Under the pieces are notes generated by a model. The model was not told where the DNA came from, searched no databases, and worked only from the letters and a program-made list of their open reading frames with translations. From an uncultured Desulfobacter sp. (GTDB taxonomy: Bacteria; Desulfobacterota; Desulfobacteria; Desulfobacterales; Desulfobacteraceae): a DNA stretch of 64,000 nucleotides. This document shows, piece after piece, positions 17,367 to 24,842 of the stretch. The position numbers and the translations under genes were made by a program. The stretch spans positions 6,342,501 through 6,406,500 of the forward strand of contig NZ_OY762929.1 of NCBI RefSeq assembly GCF_963666675.1, in the 5' to 3' direction. Every line of letters starts with the position of its first letter. Positions within the stretch are counted from its first letter, which is position 1.

Positions 17367-17654
17367 TCAGGACCTCTTTTTAGGGCTGTCTGCATTGGCC
17401 CCATAAACAAACGCAAGAAGTTCGGCCACGGCCACATAGATTTCGGACGGGATCTCCTGGCTGATGTCCAGGGATGCCAGAACCTCCACCAGGTCCGGGT
17501 CATCCTTTACCGGCACCCCATGCTCAAGGGCCAGGGCAATGATATTTTCAGCCACCTTCCCCTGGCCTTTGGCCGTTACCGTTGGCGCGGCGTCCTTGAG
17601 TTTATCATATTTCAGGGCAACCGCTTGTTTTCGTTTATTGTATTTGGGTGCCAT
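17367..17654 (-). CDS. Stand-alone FlhB C-terminal domain protein (FlhX/YlqH type)
   Basis: A 95-residue protein equal to the cytoplasmic C-terminal domain of FlhB. It reads QAVALKYDKLKDAAPTV, GKVAENIIALALEHGVPVK and AVAELLAFVYG, matching the corresponding stretch of the true FlhB encoded at 27004. The family start lies just where FlhB is autocleaved (NPTH), so it resembles the FlhB-CC fragment; NPTH itself is absent. In Helicobacter the similar FlhX can replace part of FlhB function. It is paired with an upstream FliK-like gene 2 bases away, suggesting a substrate-specificity pair. Confidence 0.85.
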   Translation of the reverse strand: MAPKYNKRKQAVALKYDKLKDAAPTVTAKGQGKVAENIIALALEHGVPVKDDPDLVEVLASLDISQEIPSEIYVAVAELLAFVYGANADSPKKRS

Positions 17655-17656
17655 AT

Positions 17657-19234
17657 TTAAACCACAATGTTGAGACCTTGTATGTCATCCGGTGTTTTCA
17701 TGGAAAACATCAAGCTGGTGGGCGCAATTTGTTCCGGCCGGGCGACCCGGCAGTCTATGTTCCCTGCTTGATATCCGATTTCTGACAGGCGTTGTTTTAG
17801 CTGTGAGACCTTTGGGGCAAGGTAATCACGGGTTTCCCGATTTTCCAGTAAAAATCGGCCGGTAATGGTTTTCTCCAGAATGGAGAAATCGGCCCGTAAA
17901 GGTCCAAGGGCCGTCATATTCAATAAAAAAGAGATGCTGCGTATTTTTTTTGTATTTGCCGGGCCTGTTTTTCCAATGTCCAGCATGATCTGTCCGAAAT
18001 CAAAACCATCCTCCCGCCAGACAGGGAACGGCAGCAGAAATCGTGCGCCGTCCTGATTTTGTCCGCCGTCCCCGGATTTGACATTTAACTGGGCAAAATT
18101 GTCCAGCGCATCTGCTATATGTTTTAGTTCCGTGCCCTTGACCGGGTCGTTTTCCATTCCGGCAAGGGATAAAACGGCGGCTTTCAGATCCTGGCCCGCC
18201 AGTTGTTTGATATCCTGAACAACCTTTTTTTTATCCTGGGCATTTCCAAGCCCGTCTGCCAGTTTTTTTTCAAAGCGTAAGCCCATATTTTCTATGATCT
18301 TAGGTAAAAAATGCTCATCCCGAACATCGGATTTCAGGGAAAGTGTCATCAGGATATCATTGAGAAGAGGTTCTCTGAATTGGCTGAGCGCCCCCAAGCC
18401 CAGAAAAATTTTTGCAGGGGAAAAGGATTGAGACGCATTGCCCTGAAACGGCTTTTCGCGTGCAGGAAGCGGGGATGAACCCGGTGCGTCAGATACCGGT
18501 CTGCCAATATTCACGGCCGGTCCTGTCGGTTTGCCGGGCGTTGTCTCAGGCGGATTGGGATGCGGCTTCAGCACAATACCATCCTGGGAACGGACGACCT
18601 TCATGGGGATATCCATGCCCCGGGCCAAGGGCAGTTGGGTGGAAACCGTCAGTTTTTGCCCTTCCACAAGTAATTGGACCCGGTTTTGGGCGGTAACATC
18701 AACAACTTTTGCATCGACTGTTCTGCCGGGTTTTATACCTGATCCCGGTAATGGCGTAGACTGCTGTTTTACGGGGAGTATTTTAAGAGCGGCATCCGTT
18801 CCAGGCGAAGAAGGGGTCAGGGAAGAAGGCAAGTTCGTGGAGGGAACCGGTTTGAGAACCGGACCGTCCGGGGTGGCAACAGAAAGCAACGTCAGTGCCA
18901 TGCCCGGCTTTAACGGCAGTGACGTTGACACCTCAATTTTTTGACCGGCGGGCAAGGCGCTCCCTTGGGAATTTGAAGAAAATGATGCGGTTTGTGCGTT
19001 TGTTTGCCTGCCGTTTGTCCGTTGCTGGGTCGGGCTTTGAACAAGCTTACCCGGCCCGGAAGGGTGTGTTGTTTTCCCAGATAAAAGCAGTTGAACAAGA
19101 TTTTCAGGTTTAACATCAAGTACCTTTGCATCGACAATCCGGCCCGGCTTTAAATTGATGGGATCCAACTGGCCGGATTGATTTTGCTTGCCGCTGATAA
19201 TTTTCAGGGCTGCAATGGGGAGGCTGGGAATCAT
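17657..19234 (-). CDS. Second FliK-like hook-length/export control protein
   Basis: A 525-residue protein with a C-terminal FliK-like domain: RADFSILEKTITGRFLLEN, followed by YLAPKVSQLKQRLSEIGYQ. The N-terminal part contains two copies of a unit with GRxVDAKVxDV near residues 32-42 and 168-178, each followed by VSTxLPLxxGM and a GxVLKP end; the first copy is split by a serine/glutamine-rich insert. The unusual repeats separate it from the canonical FliK at 32957. It overlaps the upstream membrane-coil gene by 4 bases and precedes the stand-alone FlhB domain. FliK normally contacts the FlhB C-domain to switch export specificity, so this looks like a paralogous FliK/FlhB pair. Confidence 0.72.
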   Translation of the reverse strand: MIPSLPIAALKIISGKQNQSGQLDPINLKPGRIVDAKVLDVKPENLVQLLLSGKTTHPSGPGKLVQSPTQQRTNGRQTNAQTASFSSNSQGSALPAGQKIEVSTSLPLKPGMALTLLSVATPDGPVLKPVPSTNLPSSLTPSSPGTDAALKILPVKQQSTPLPGSGIKPGRTVDAKVVDVTAQNRVQLLVEGQKLTVSTQLPLARGMDIPMKVVRSQDGIVLKPHPNPPETTPGKPTGPAVNIGRPVSDAPGSSPLPAREKPFQGNASQSFSPAKIFLGLGALSQFREPLLNDILMTLSLKSDVRDEHFLPKIIENMGLRFEKKLADGLGNAQDKKKVVQDIKQLAGQDLKAAVLSLAGMENDPVKGTELKHIADALDNFAQLNVKSGDGGQNQDGARFLLPFPVWREDGFDFGQIMLDIGKTGPANTKKIRSISFLLNMTALGPLRADFSILEKTITGRFLLENRETRDYLAPKVSQLKQRLSEIGYQAGNIDCRVARPEQIAPTSLMFSMKTPDDIQGLNIVV

Positions 19235-19830
19235 CTGGATTTCTCCATTGCAATAAATTTTTCCTTGAGGTCAATGACAAGCGCAACCTCCCCTTTGGGT
19301 ATGGAAAGCCTTTCTGCAATGGTGTCAACATCCATTTTTTGATAGTAAAGATCCAAGATCCGCTGTTGTTGATCAAGAACATCGGTCTCTTTGTGAAATA
19401 AGGCCGTTCCCCCTTTGGTCTGGGGGGCAAGCAGGGAATTATGCTGATTTTCGAGCTGGCTGAACAGGGTGTTGGCCCGGGACAACAGGAGGTTGATACT
19501 GATGATTTTGGAATCCAGGGATTTATCAAGCTTGCGGGTCAGCGTCTGTTTTTCCTTTACCAGGCGCTCAAATTCCACAGCCGCTTCTTTTGAGGCTTCC
19601 AGAATGGGTTCGATCATCTCGGCGGTTTCCGCCAGGACCTCTTGGGCCACCACCTGGGCTTTTTCGCGGGTTTGGGCAACAATTTCCCCAAGGTCGTTTT
19701 CCTGATCTGGACTCGGACTGCGTTGGAGGCGGTTGGCCCGCCGGATAAAAAGAAACAGCAGGAAGATTAAAAAAAAATCAATGATCAGGGAAAGGACAAC
19801 AAGAAACTCCGTGGGACCCTTCAGCATCAT
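19231..19830 (-). CDS. Membrane-anchored coiled-coil protein with C-terminal HTH-like domain (SwrB/DUF2802-like)
   Basis: A 199-residue protein with one N-terminal membrane helix (about 6-29, VVLSLIIDFFLIFLLFLFI), a charged coiled coil to about residue 145 and a C-terminal helical domain LDLYYQKMDVDTIAERLS then IPKGEVALVIDLKEK that looks like a small helix-turn-helix. This order matches SwrB, which activates flagellar export in Bacillus, and DUF2802 proteins found in flagellar clusters. It overlaps both neighbours by 4 bases, so it is tightly coupled to the second fliK and to the lysine-rich small protein. Function inferred from architecture only. Confidence 0.6.
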   Translation of the reverse strand: MMLKGPTEFLVVLSLIIDFFLIFLLFLFIRRANRLQRSPSPDQENDLGEIVAQTREKAQVVAQEVLAETAEMIEPILEASKEAAVEFERLVKEKQTLTRKLDKSLDSKIISINLLLSRANTLFSQLENQHNSLLAPQTKGGTALFHKETDVLDQQQRILDLYYQKMDVDTIAERLSIPKGEVALVIDLKEKFIAMEKSR

Positions 19831-20135
19831 GCCGTGATATCTAAAAGCCGCCCCGGTCCATCCGGGTCTGGCGGCAGTTCCGCTTGAGGGTTTTCTTTTT
19901 TTGCACGTTTGGCTTTACGGGCTTTTTCCTTTTCTTTCTTCTCTTTTTCTTTTTTTTCTTTTAAGGAGAGGGCTTCTTCGCTCTCCTGGACAGTTGTGTT
20001 CTCCTCAACCTGTTGGGTTTGGTGCAGTATCGCAGCCTGATCCGGATCAGGTTTGGGAGACTGGATCTGCTGGCTCAGATCCTGGGCAATACCGGATTGC
20101 TGAAAAATCTGGTTATGTCCATGAACTGTGGTCAT
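19827..20135 (-). CDS. Small lysine/glutamate-rich protein of the flagellar cluster
   Basis: A 102-residue protein of unknown function. The N-terminal ~55 residues are glutamine-rich. The middle is an extreme run of charged residues, KEKKEKEKKEKEKARKAKRA, and the C-terminus is PPDPDGPGRLLDITA. The final GRLLDITA looks like a short conserved ending. No membrane segment or known domain. It lies 12 bases after the FliL-like gene and overlaps the membrane coiled-coil gene by 4 bases, so it belongs to the same transcript. Base composition of the charged run is AT-rich relative to the neighbours. Confidence 0.6.
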   Translation of the reverse strand: MTTVHGHNQIFQQSGIAQDLSQQIQSPKPDPDQAAILHQTQQVEENTTVQESEEALSLKEKKEKEKKEKEKARKAKRAKKENPQAELPPDPDGPGRLLDITA

Positions 20136-20147
20136 CTGTTACCTGCA

Positions 20148-21941
20148 TTATGTTGCTTTAAAAGATTTGAAACTGATCTTGTCTATGTATTGGGGCGGCA
20201 GCACCTTTTTCAATGAGGCTTCCACACCCCACAGCAGATCAGCTTCGGTCACCTCATTGTTCTTTTCCGATACCAGCCGGGTCTGGATAGCGCCGTAAAT
20301 TACATCCCGGTAAAAGGCGAGATTACTGTTTATTTCATCATAAGCCCTTTGGTCTGAATAATCAATAGATACATCCGCAGACACATAGGTCATGGTTTGG
20401 CTTTGATCGGATGCCAGGATGATAAAGTCCGTTAATAAAATTGTGCCTGATCTGCGGCTGGGCGGCAGGGCCGGCATGGTTCCGGGCCCGTCTGCCTGGC
20501 CGTCCCGGATAAGATCAATTTCCGTCAAGGAGGCGGTTTGTCTTTCCGGCAGCGGTGCTTCAGGTTCACTTGAGAAAAACAAAAAATAACTTAAGGGGAT
20601 GGATATGCCCATAACCAGCAGGACGGATGCGGCAGCAAGTACAATTTTTGATTTGAGAAGGGCTTTGATTTTTCCCTCTTTAGGCGCTTCTGTTCCGTCC
20701 GAAATTTCTGCGTCTTCAATGCCCTCCAGCACCACCTGGTCCGAGTCGGTTTCCAGGTCATCTAACTCGTCCTCCAGGTCTGATATATCGTCTTCTCCGT
20801 CAATATCGCCGAGTACGTCTTCATCTTCCTGATCTGCGGCCATGAGCAGGGTGTTGATGTCGTCCTGGGATATGAGGATATCTTCATCTTCATCCAGAAA
20901 TTCGTCCTGTTCATCGGACTGCTGGAGGAGGGCGTCAATATCTTCCTGGGTGACATCATCTTCCTGTACTGCATCATCCACCCCGTCGTCATCCATTTCC
21001 AGTGCCTGATCCACCTCGTCCGGTGGAATATCCTCTTCTTCGTCTACGGCCTCGGTTTCAAGGGTTTCGGCACCCACTGCAGCAACCTCAGGCGCCGGAA
21101 GGCCGGCTTCAATCAGGGCGTCCATGGCTTCCTGGGTGAGCATACAATCGGCCACATCTGCGGCCTGATCTTCCTCTATGGGTGCATCCAGGGGATCATC
21201 GCCCTGATCCGATGCCGCCATGGCCGGCGCATCATCAACGTCCGGACCGCTGTCTAAGGGGTCGTCTTCCATGGTTGGTTCGGCCGCATCGTCCTGGTTT
21301 GATTCCGCTTCCAAGGCTTCAGGTGCGGCTTCTGCATCAAGCTCAGGATCGGCGCCCCCATTTTCCTGGGTCTCCCCACTTATAGCGCCTTGTATATCTT
21401 CCAGTGAGATAAATTCGTCATCATCGTCATCACCGTCATCCGGATCCGGGCCGTTGAGCAGGCCGTCTATGTCATCCTGGGACAGTTCGCCAAGGTCCTC
21501 TTCTTCGGCATCGGAATCGGCCCCATCCGGGTCGGGCCCGTTGAGCATGCTGTCGATATCATCCTGGGATAATTCACCGGCCTCATCTGCTTCGTCGCTC
21601 TCCTCATCATCCGGGGGATCGTCCGACATCAAGCTGTCAATATCGTCCTGGGACAGTTCTCCGGCGTCCTCTTCTCCGGCGTCTGAATCGGCTTCGTCCG
21701 GGTCGGGCCCGTTGAGCAGGCTGTCGATATCATCCTGGGATAATTCTCCTGCCTCATCCGCTTCGGTGTCGTCCTCGTCATCCGAGGCATTGTCCGTCAT
21801 CAAGCTGTCGATGTCGTCCTGGGACAGTTCGCCGGCCTCCTCGTCGCCGGCATCGTCATCTTCCGGGGAGATGTCCAGCAGTTTATCGATATCATCTTGG
21901 GAAATTAGATCGTCTTCTTCTTCCAAAATCGGGTCTGACAT
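20148..21941 (-). CDS. FliL-like membrane protein with about nine FliM-N (CheY-binding) motifs
   Basis: A 597-residue, very acidic protein. Residues 1-425 are predicted cytoplasmic and disordered, 433-456 form a single membrane helix, and 497-597 resemble the periplasmic FliL domain (ILLTDFIILAS, a VSADVSIDYSD strand, FYRDVIYGAIQ, and a closing YIDKISFKSF). The cytoplasmic part repeats the motif LSQDDIDSLL at about residues 12, 39, 67, 96, 124 and 153 with a 27-29 residue period, and in looser form at 268, 330 and 357. The same motif opens FliM of this organism (ILSQDEVDSLL at 31881), where in E. coli it binds phosphorylated CheY. A normal fliL is present at 31887, so this is additional. It lies just downstream of fliA. 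Multivalent CheY binding is inference. Confidence 0.75.
   Translation of the reverse strand: MSDPILEEEDDLISQDDIDKLLDISPEDDDAGDEEAGELSQDDIDSLMTDNASDDEDDTEADEAGELSQDDIDSLLNGPDPDEADSDAGEEDAGELSQDDIDSLMSDDPPDDEESDEADEAGELSQDDIDSMLNGPDPDGADSDAEEEDLGELSQDDIDGLLNGPDPDDGDDDDDEFISLEDIQGAISGETQENGGADPELDAEAAPEALEAESNQDDAAEPTMEDDPLDSGPDVDDAPAMAASDQGDDPLDAPIEEDQAADVADCMLTQEAMDALIEAGLPAPEVAAVGAETLETEAVDEEEDIPPDEVDQALEMDDDGVDDAVQEDDVTQEDIDALLQQSDEQDEFLDEDEDILISQDDINTLLMAADQEDEDVLGDIDGEDDISDLEDELDDLETDSDQVVLEGIEDAEISDGTEAPKEGKIKALLKSKIVLAAASVLLVMGISIPLSYFLFFSSEPEAPLPERQTASLTEIDLIRDGQADGPGTMPALPPSRRSGTILLTDFIILASDQSQTMTYVSADVSIDYSDQRAYDEINSNLAFYRDVIYGAIQTRLVSEKNNEVTEADLLWGVEASLKKVLPPQYIDKISFKSFKAT
21456..21911 (-). 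repeat. Tandem ~84-base coding repeats (LSQDDIDSLL units)
   Basis: Six near-identical units within the FliL-like gene, seen on the plus strand as repeated gtcctgggacag / atcctgggataa blocks. Units are 81-87 bases apart. They encode the regularly spaced LSQDDIDxLx motifs separated by acidic linkers with NGPDPDxADSD. The similarity at DNA level suggests recent expansion by duplication and possible copy-number variation. Confidence 0.8.
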
Positions 21942-22054
21942 AACTCCCCCTAAAATCTAAAAAATAAACGCGACTAACATTACACTTAACGATTGTAATC
22001 TGCTTAACCTAAACCGTAAATATATTAAGCAAATACCGGGCCAATTAAATTAAA

Positions 22055-22828
22055 TTATGTGCCGTAGCTATCCAGGCCGGCTTGCAGTTTCACCAGGATC
22101 GCCGTATGGATCTGGCAGATCCGGGATTCCGTCAACGATAAAACTTCGCCGATTTCTTTCAAGGTCAGCTCGTCATAATAGTACAGGGAGACAACAATCT
22201 GTTCTTTTTCCGTCAATTTTTTGATGGCCTCCACCAGAACGGATTTCAGTTCGGCCCGGTAGAAATCGTCTTCGGGATTCTGCTCCCCTCTCAGCCCTGC
22301 CTGGAAACGGGTCTGGGAGGATATCTCATTGGTTTTCGTCTTGATGAAATCATCCAGACTGAGGACCGCGGCCCCGTGGATATCAGTCAGCATATTCTGG
22401 TAGGTTTCCAGGTCCACGCCCAGCACCTCACATATTTCATCGTCATCGGCCGGCCGCCCCTTCTCATCCTCAATGGTTTTTGCCGCCCGGGAGATATCCT
22501 GGATTTTTTTTCGCATGGATCGTGAATAGGTGTCCATACTGCGCAGTTCATCCAGAATGGCTCCTTTGATGCGGTACCTTGCATAGGTCTCAAGGCTGAC
22601 ATGTTTACTTGGATCAAATTTGTCCACCGCATCAATGAGCCCCAAAGACCCCGCCGACATCAGTTCGTCAAAAAGCACACTTGCGGGCAGCCGCATGGCA
22701 AACCGGGAAGCGATGTACCGGACCAGATACGAGTAATTGACAATGCTCTCCTGCCGCCATGCTTCCCATGCCGCCTGATTTTTTCTATCAGGGTATTTCA
22801 TGGAATTTTTATTGCTTGCTTTTGTCAT
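22055..22828 (-). CDS. fliA: Flagellar sigma factor FliA (sigma-28)
   Basis: A sigma-28 of the FliA/WhiG type. Region 2 reads LFDELMSAGSLGLIDAVDKF and YARYRIKGAILDELRSMD. Region 4 reads LTEKEQIVVSLYYYDELTLK then EIGEVLSLTESRICQIH, the -35 reading helix. From the ATG at 22828 (GGGGAG upstream) the protein has 257 residues; a TTG at 22861 would extend it into the end of flhG. It directs transcription of late flagellar genes, including the fliS operon of this window. It follows flhF-flhG as in polar flagellates. Its antagonist FlgM is not seen here. Confidence 0.94.
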   Translation of the reverse strand: MTKASNKNSMKYPDRKNQAAWEAWRQESIVNYSYLVRYIASRFAMRLPASVLFDELMSAGSLGLIDAVDKFDPSKHVSLETYARYRIKGAILDELRSMDTYSRSMRKKIQDISRAAKTIEDEKGRPADDDEICEVLGVDLETYQNMLTDIHGAAVLSLDDFIKTKTNEISSQTRFQAGLRGEQNPEDDFYRAELKSVLVEAIKKLTEKEQIVVSLYYYDELTLKEIGEVLSLTESRICQIHTAILVKLQAGLDSYGT

Positions 22829-22844
22829 CAAACTCCCCAACCGT

Positions 22845-23738
22845 TCATTGGGCCGCTGCAAATACCCGGTTCATAAAAAAGGTCAGATTCCCCTGGTTCT
22901 GGTTTGTCCTGCCGTCATTGAGCAGATGTTTGGCAAGATCGGACATGGCATCGCCTGCAGGGCTGTATTTTACTAAGTCCAAAAGGATGCTACGGTTTCG
23001 AACCGCCTTTTGCAGGGCCGGATCAAAGGGGATGTACCCGCAGTATTCCAGAACCACGTTCTTTAAAAATTTATCCAGGGCATTGCTTAAAGAGCCGTAA
23101 ACTTTTTTGGCCCCGGCCCTGGTGTCCGCCATGTTCACCACCAGTTTAAAATGTTTTATGCCGTACTCCTGGGACATCACTTTCATCAGGGCATAGGCAT
23201 CGGTAATGGAGGTGGGTTCCGTGGTGGCCACCACCAGGCACTGGTCGGCGGATGCGTTAAAATAGAGCACATTGGAGGAAATACCTGCCCCGGTATCCAG
23301 CAAAATAATGTCCGCCATATCGGAAAACGCCTCAAACTCCGACAGCAGGGTCAGTTTCTCCCCTTCGCTGAACCGGGTCAAATCGGCAAACCCGGAACCG
23401 CCGGGGAGAATTCTGATACCGTGATCCGTTTTTACCATCACCTGGGACAATGTTTTTTCCCCGGATACCAGATGGCGGAAGTTGTATTTGGGTCTCAGGT
23501 TAAAAACGATGTCAATATTTGCCAATCCCACATCCGCATCTATGATCACCACCCGTTTTCCAAGCCGTGTCATGGCCACGGCCAGGTTTCCCACAATATT
23601 GGTTTTGCCCACCCCTCCCTTGCCGCTGGTCACCGCAATGACCCGGGGGTAAGAACGTCCATTGGAATTTGTATTTCGTTCCTGTTTTTGCATCGCGTTT
23701 GTCCTGGCCATCTGCCGCAGTCCTTTTGCCTGATCCAC
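22845..23738 (-). CDS. flhG: Flagellar number regulator FlhG (FleN), MinD-like ATPase
   Basis: A 297-residue MinD/ParA-family ATPase with deviant Walker A SGKGGVGKTNIVGNLA, switch I DADVGLANIDI and switch II LLDTGAGIS. The N-terminus, DQAKGLRQM, is the DQAxxLR activator helix that stimulates the GTPase of FlhF in known cases. FlhG limits flagellar number and helps place the motor at the pole. It starts at GTG 23738, the base next to the flhF stop, with GGAG inside the end of flhF. Confidence 0.94.
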   Translation of the reverse strand: MDQAKGLRQMARTNAMQKQERNTNSNGRSYPRVIAVTSGKGGVGKTNIVGNLAVAMTRLGKRVVIIDADVGLANIDIVFNLRPKYNFRHLVSGEKTLSQVMVKTDHGIRILPGGSGFADLTRFSEGEKLTLLSEFEAFSDMADIILLDTGAGISSNVLYFNASADQCLVVATTEPTSITDAYALMKVMSQEYGIKHFKLVVNMADTRAGAKKVYGSLSNALDKFLKNVVLEYCGYIPFDPALQKAVRNRSILLDLVKYSPAGDAMSDLAKHLLNDGRTNQNQGNLTFFMNRVFAAAQ

Positions 23739-24842
23739 CTAATCTCCTTTGGGCTCTTGTTTTAAAATTATCTTCAAAAGCTCATGGTTGTCCGGAATAA
23801 TCAAATCCTCGGGCACCTTCTGGCCGTTGGTCACCAGTGATATCGGCAGGTCATGGCCTGCCACCTGGTCAAGAATTTTACCGCATCTTTTTGTTTCATC
23901 GGTCTTTGTAAATACATAGGTGTCTGGATTAAATACGGAAAAAGCAGATGCCGCTTCTTTCATATTAATCAATTCAGAGGTAACACTCAAGGTTAAATGA
24001 ACGCTGATCTGGAAATCGTTTCTGATCAGCTCAAGGATTTCGTCAATTTTTTCCTTGTCATAGTGGCTGTGCCCGGCCGTATCAATGAGCACCATATCCA
24101 TGGCTTTCATCCGCTCCAGGGCCCGTGCCAGATCCTTACGTGAAAAGGCCGGTATACACACAAGCCCCATGATGCCGGCATAGGCTTTGAGCTGCTCAAA
24201 GGCCCCGATTCTGTAATTGTCTATGGAGACCAGCCCCACTTTCATTTTTCGGGTAAAGCTTAAGAATGCCGCAAGCTTGGCAATGGTGGTGGTTTTTCCC
24301 ACGCCGGTCGGGCCCACAAAGGCCGCCACCTGGGGAAGTTCCGACGCATTTTGCCGGGTGAAGAAATCCTTGGTGCGAAATTGATCCAGGCACAGTTCCA
24401 TCACATTTTTTTTCAACGCCTTCATCTGGGAAACTTTATCAAGGTCTTTGGTCAGATCTGCCGAGGCTCTTTGCACAATATCCGCCGCCAGTCGTTCACT
24501 GATACCGCAGCGAAGCAGGGAGGCCAGCACACCCACGGATTCAAAATGGTTGCATAGGATAGCGTGCATCCCGGAGCCGAAACCTGCCACCGAAAGGATG
24601 TCCTTGATCTCCGAAAGATCGGATTTCAGGGCGTCCACATCCTGGGGAACAGGTGTTTGGGGGGGGGCATCTTCGGATGACGGCATGGCGGCCTCAACCT
24701 CGAACATGGTTTTACCGTAGGGATCTTTGGGTGATTTGGGCACCTTTCGGGTGGAAAGGATCATGGCATCGGGTCCCAGTTCCTCCTTGACGCCGGCAAG
24801 GGCCGCCTGGATATTTGGCGCTCTGAAAATTTTTTTATCCAT
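23739..24842 (-). CDS. flhF: SRP-family GTPase FlhF
   Basis: A 367-residue FlhF. The N-terminus, FRAPNIQAALAGVKEELGPD, is the basic B-domain start. The G domain has FVGPTGVGKTTTIAKLAA (G1), LIDTAGHSHYD (G3) and VFTKTDET (G4). FlhF marks the pole and recruits the first basal-body parts; with FlhG it sets position and number. It overlaps the end of flhA by 8 bases, so translation is coupled. Its presence indicates polar flagellation. Confidence 0.94.
   Translation of the reverse strand: MDKKIFRAPNIQAALAGVKEELGPDAMILSTRKVPKSPKDPYGKTMFEVEAAMPSSEDAPPQTPVPQDVDALKSDLSEIKDILSVAGFGSGMHAILCNHFESVGVLASLLRCGISERLAADIVQRASADLTKDLDKVSQMKALKKNVMELCLDQFRTKDFFTRQNASELPQVAAFVGPTGVGKTTTIAKLAAFLSFTRKMKVGLVSIDNYRIGAFEQLKAYAGIMGLVCIPAFSRKDLARALERMKAMDMVLIDTAGHSHYDKEKIDEILELIRNDFQISVHLTLSVTSELINMKEAASAFSVFNPDTYVFTKTDETKRCGKILDQVAGHDLPISLVTNGQKVPEDLIIPDNHELLKIILKQEPKGD

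Noticed and set aside
21456..21911. Regular direct repeats resembling a CRISPR array
   Set aside because: Units are in frame with a large gene and encode LSQDDIDSLL motifs; spacers are also similar to each other, unlike CRISPR spacers.
21220..21960. 246-codon serine-rich open frame on the plus strand
   Set aside because: It is the antisense of the acidic repeats in the FliL-like gene; S/D complementarity of GAT/TCG codons makes such frames long by chance.
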